Part shown: in pieces, positions 4,850-5,586 of the stretch
Layout: every line of letters begins with the position of its first letter
How positions within the stretch are numbered: the stretch's first letter is position 1
Origin: an uncultured Collinsella sp.
Lineage (GTDB): Bacteria; Actinomycetota; Coriobacteriia; Coriobacteriales; Coriobacteriaceae
DNA length: 5,586 bases
Reading direction: 5' to 3'
Assembly (NCBI GenBank): GCA_900547855.1
Contig: URIK01000117.1
Span: 1-5,586, forward strand
Position numbers and translations under genes: made by a program
Notes under the pieces: model-generated
The model's input: the letters and a program-made list of their open reading frames with translations, nothing else
What the model was told of the DNA's origin: nothing
Database searches by the model: none

Positions 4850-4983
4850 CGTCTTTATGACTCCTTATGTCAAACAAAAAACGGACATCGGTTGGTGCGC
4901 CATGCCAGTCGTGATCATGAGACCAGCTTAAGAGTGGCGCCCCACTCGATGCCCGACTACCAAATCGTTAACAATCGAATGTG
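4850..4983 (-). promoter_or_regulatory. argC-argJ intergenic region with possible attenuator
   Basis: This 134-nt gap is the longest in the operon. On the minus strand it holds, in order, three elements. A direct repeat of CGATT sits around GTTAAC (about 4963-4977). A perfect 6-bp hairpin GAGTGG/CCACTC with a 4-nt loop lies at 4932-4947. An imperfect stem, GGCAT (4902-4906) with ATGTCC (4883-4888), leads into a T6 run (4876-4881) just ahead of the argJ ribosome site. The last part resembles a weak intrinsic terminator, which could lower downstream expression. I see no good match to an ArgR/AhrC box and no clear promoter. Confidence 0.35.
4861..4866 (-). promoter_or_regulatory. Ribosome binding site of argJ
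   Basis: The minus strand reads AAGGAG, a strong match to the anti-Shine-Dalgarno. It is 11 nt before the ATG at 4849, a little longer than ideal. No alternative start closer to it is in frame. Confidence 0.7.
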
Positions 4984-5586
4984 CTACACCGGGCACGCCA
5001 CTGTGGGCAAGCCTCGTCGCTCGTCAAAGCCAAAGACGATATTGGCGCACTGGACCGCTTGGCCCGCAGCGCCCTTGCACAGATTGTCGATGGCGCCCGT
5101 CGCCACCAGCACGCCCGCGCGTTTGTTGAACGCAAGGCCAATCTGGGCGGCGTTGGTGCCGACGACCGAAGCCGTCTTGGGCTGCTGGCCGGCATCGAGC
5201 ACGCGCACAAAGGTGCGTCCAGCGTAGAACTGCTTGTAATAGTCGACGACATCCTCAAGAGCCAGGGAGTCGATGGCCTGCGGCGTGAGCGGCAGCGTCA
5301 CCGTGGAGAGCAGGCCGCGCTTGAGCGGTGCCAGATGCGGGGTGAAGACGACGCGATCGGTCAGGCCAAGGATTTGCTCAATCTCGGGCGTGTGGCGATG
5401 CTTGTCCACGCCGTAGGCCTCCAAGTTCTCGTCAGCGCTGCAAAAATGCGTACGAGCATTGCAGGACTTGCCGGCACCCGTCACACCGCTGATGGCATCA
5501 ACGATCACGGGGCCGCTCTGGGCAACCCAGCCAGCGCGCACGGCGGGCGCGGCGGCAAGGCTCGTTGCGGTGGGATAGCAACCGGC
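4984..5586 (-). CDS. argC: N-acetyl-gamma-glutamyl-phosphate reductase, C-terminal part
   Basis: The last 200 residues are present; the 5' end lies beyond the window. At a usual ArgC length of about 345 residues, roughly 145 are missing. The enzyme reduces N-acetylglutamyl-5-phosphate with NADPH to the semialdehyde, between ArgB and ArgD. The fragment opens with AGCYPTATSLA, whose Cys (residue 3 here, bases 5578-5580) is the acyl-thioester nucleophile. SGVTGAGKS follows (about 33-41), then RHTPEIEQ with the likely catalytic His (residue 65 here), FTPHLAPLKRGLLST (about 81-95), a conserved FVRVLDAGQQPKTASVVGTN stretch, and the terminal DNLCKGAAGQAVQCANI motif. The catalytic residues visible here are intact. 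It is the first visible arg gene, and the order argC-argJ-argB-argD is the classic cluster. Confidence 0.96.
   Translation of the reverse strand, partial: AGCYPTATSLAAAPAVRAGWVAQSGPVIVDAISGVTGAGKSCNARTHFCSADENLEAYGVDKHRHTPEIEQILGLTDRVVFTPHLAPLKRGLLSTVTLPLTPQAIDSLALEDVVDYYKQFYAGRTFVRVLDAGQQPKTASVVGTNAAQIGLAFNKRAGVLVATGAIDNLCKGAAGQAVQCANIVFGFDERRGLPTVACPV

Noticed and set aside
4962..4980. ArgR/AhrC operator before argJ
   Set aside because: The AATCG-TTAAC-AATCG arrangement does not match the TNTGAATWWWWATTCANW or AhrC-type consensus, and it is a direct rather than a good inverted repeat.
3848..5227. 459-codon plus-strand frame opposite argJ and argC
   Set aside because: It runs antisense across two well-identified enzymes and the gap between them. 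Its length reflects GC-rich codon structure. No domain is recognisable.

Overview
The window looks like the end of a draft-assembly contig from a high-GC actinobacterium. A human-gut Coriobacteriia lineage such as Collinsella is my best guess. That is inference from base composition, codon choice, gene order and general familiarity; no search was run. The first 49 bases are not biological. They are the end of an Illumina P7 primer, an 8-base index and the Nextera transposase end, so the genome only begins at about base 50.

Layout: (1) 50-291, minus strand, the first 80 codons of a glutamine-hydrolysing asparagine synthase (asnB), cut off by the contig end. (2) 479-554, plus strand, a complete tRNA-Val(UAC) with encoded CCA, an extended -10 promoter and a strong intrinsic terminator at 564-594. 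(3) 555-1165, about 610 bases with no credible protein gene but much structure. A 26-bp copy of the tRNA 3' end lies at 722-747 and has its own terminator at 750-780. Two copies of an 18-bp motif match the T-arm in reverse orientation (605-622 and 792-809). An AT-rich 217-bp segment (833-1049) is bounded by 29-bp imperfect inverted repeats. (4) 1166-5586, minus strand, an arginine-biosynthesis cluster transcribed argC (5' end outside the window), argJ, argB, argD.

The four arg genes carry N-acetylglutamate to ornithine. ArgB phosphorylates N-acetylglutamate. ArgC reduces the acyl phosphate to the semialdehyde. ArgD transaminates it to N-acetylornithine. ArgJ moves the acetyl group back to glutamate, releasing ornithine (the cyclic pathway). 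ArgB has the N-terminal extension typical of arginine-inhibited hexameric kinases, so feedback inhibition probably acts there. Gaps between the genes are 134, 81 and 69 nt, each downstream start has a Shine-Dalgarno sequence, and no clear arginine-repressor box was recognised.

The coding part is ordinary core metabolism. The parts worth a second look are the tRNA-Val-adjacent region, where duplicated tRNA 3' ends and an inverted-repeat-bounded insert suggest remnants of integration or small repeat elements, and the adapter contamination. I do not see a complete new biological system here.
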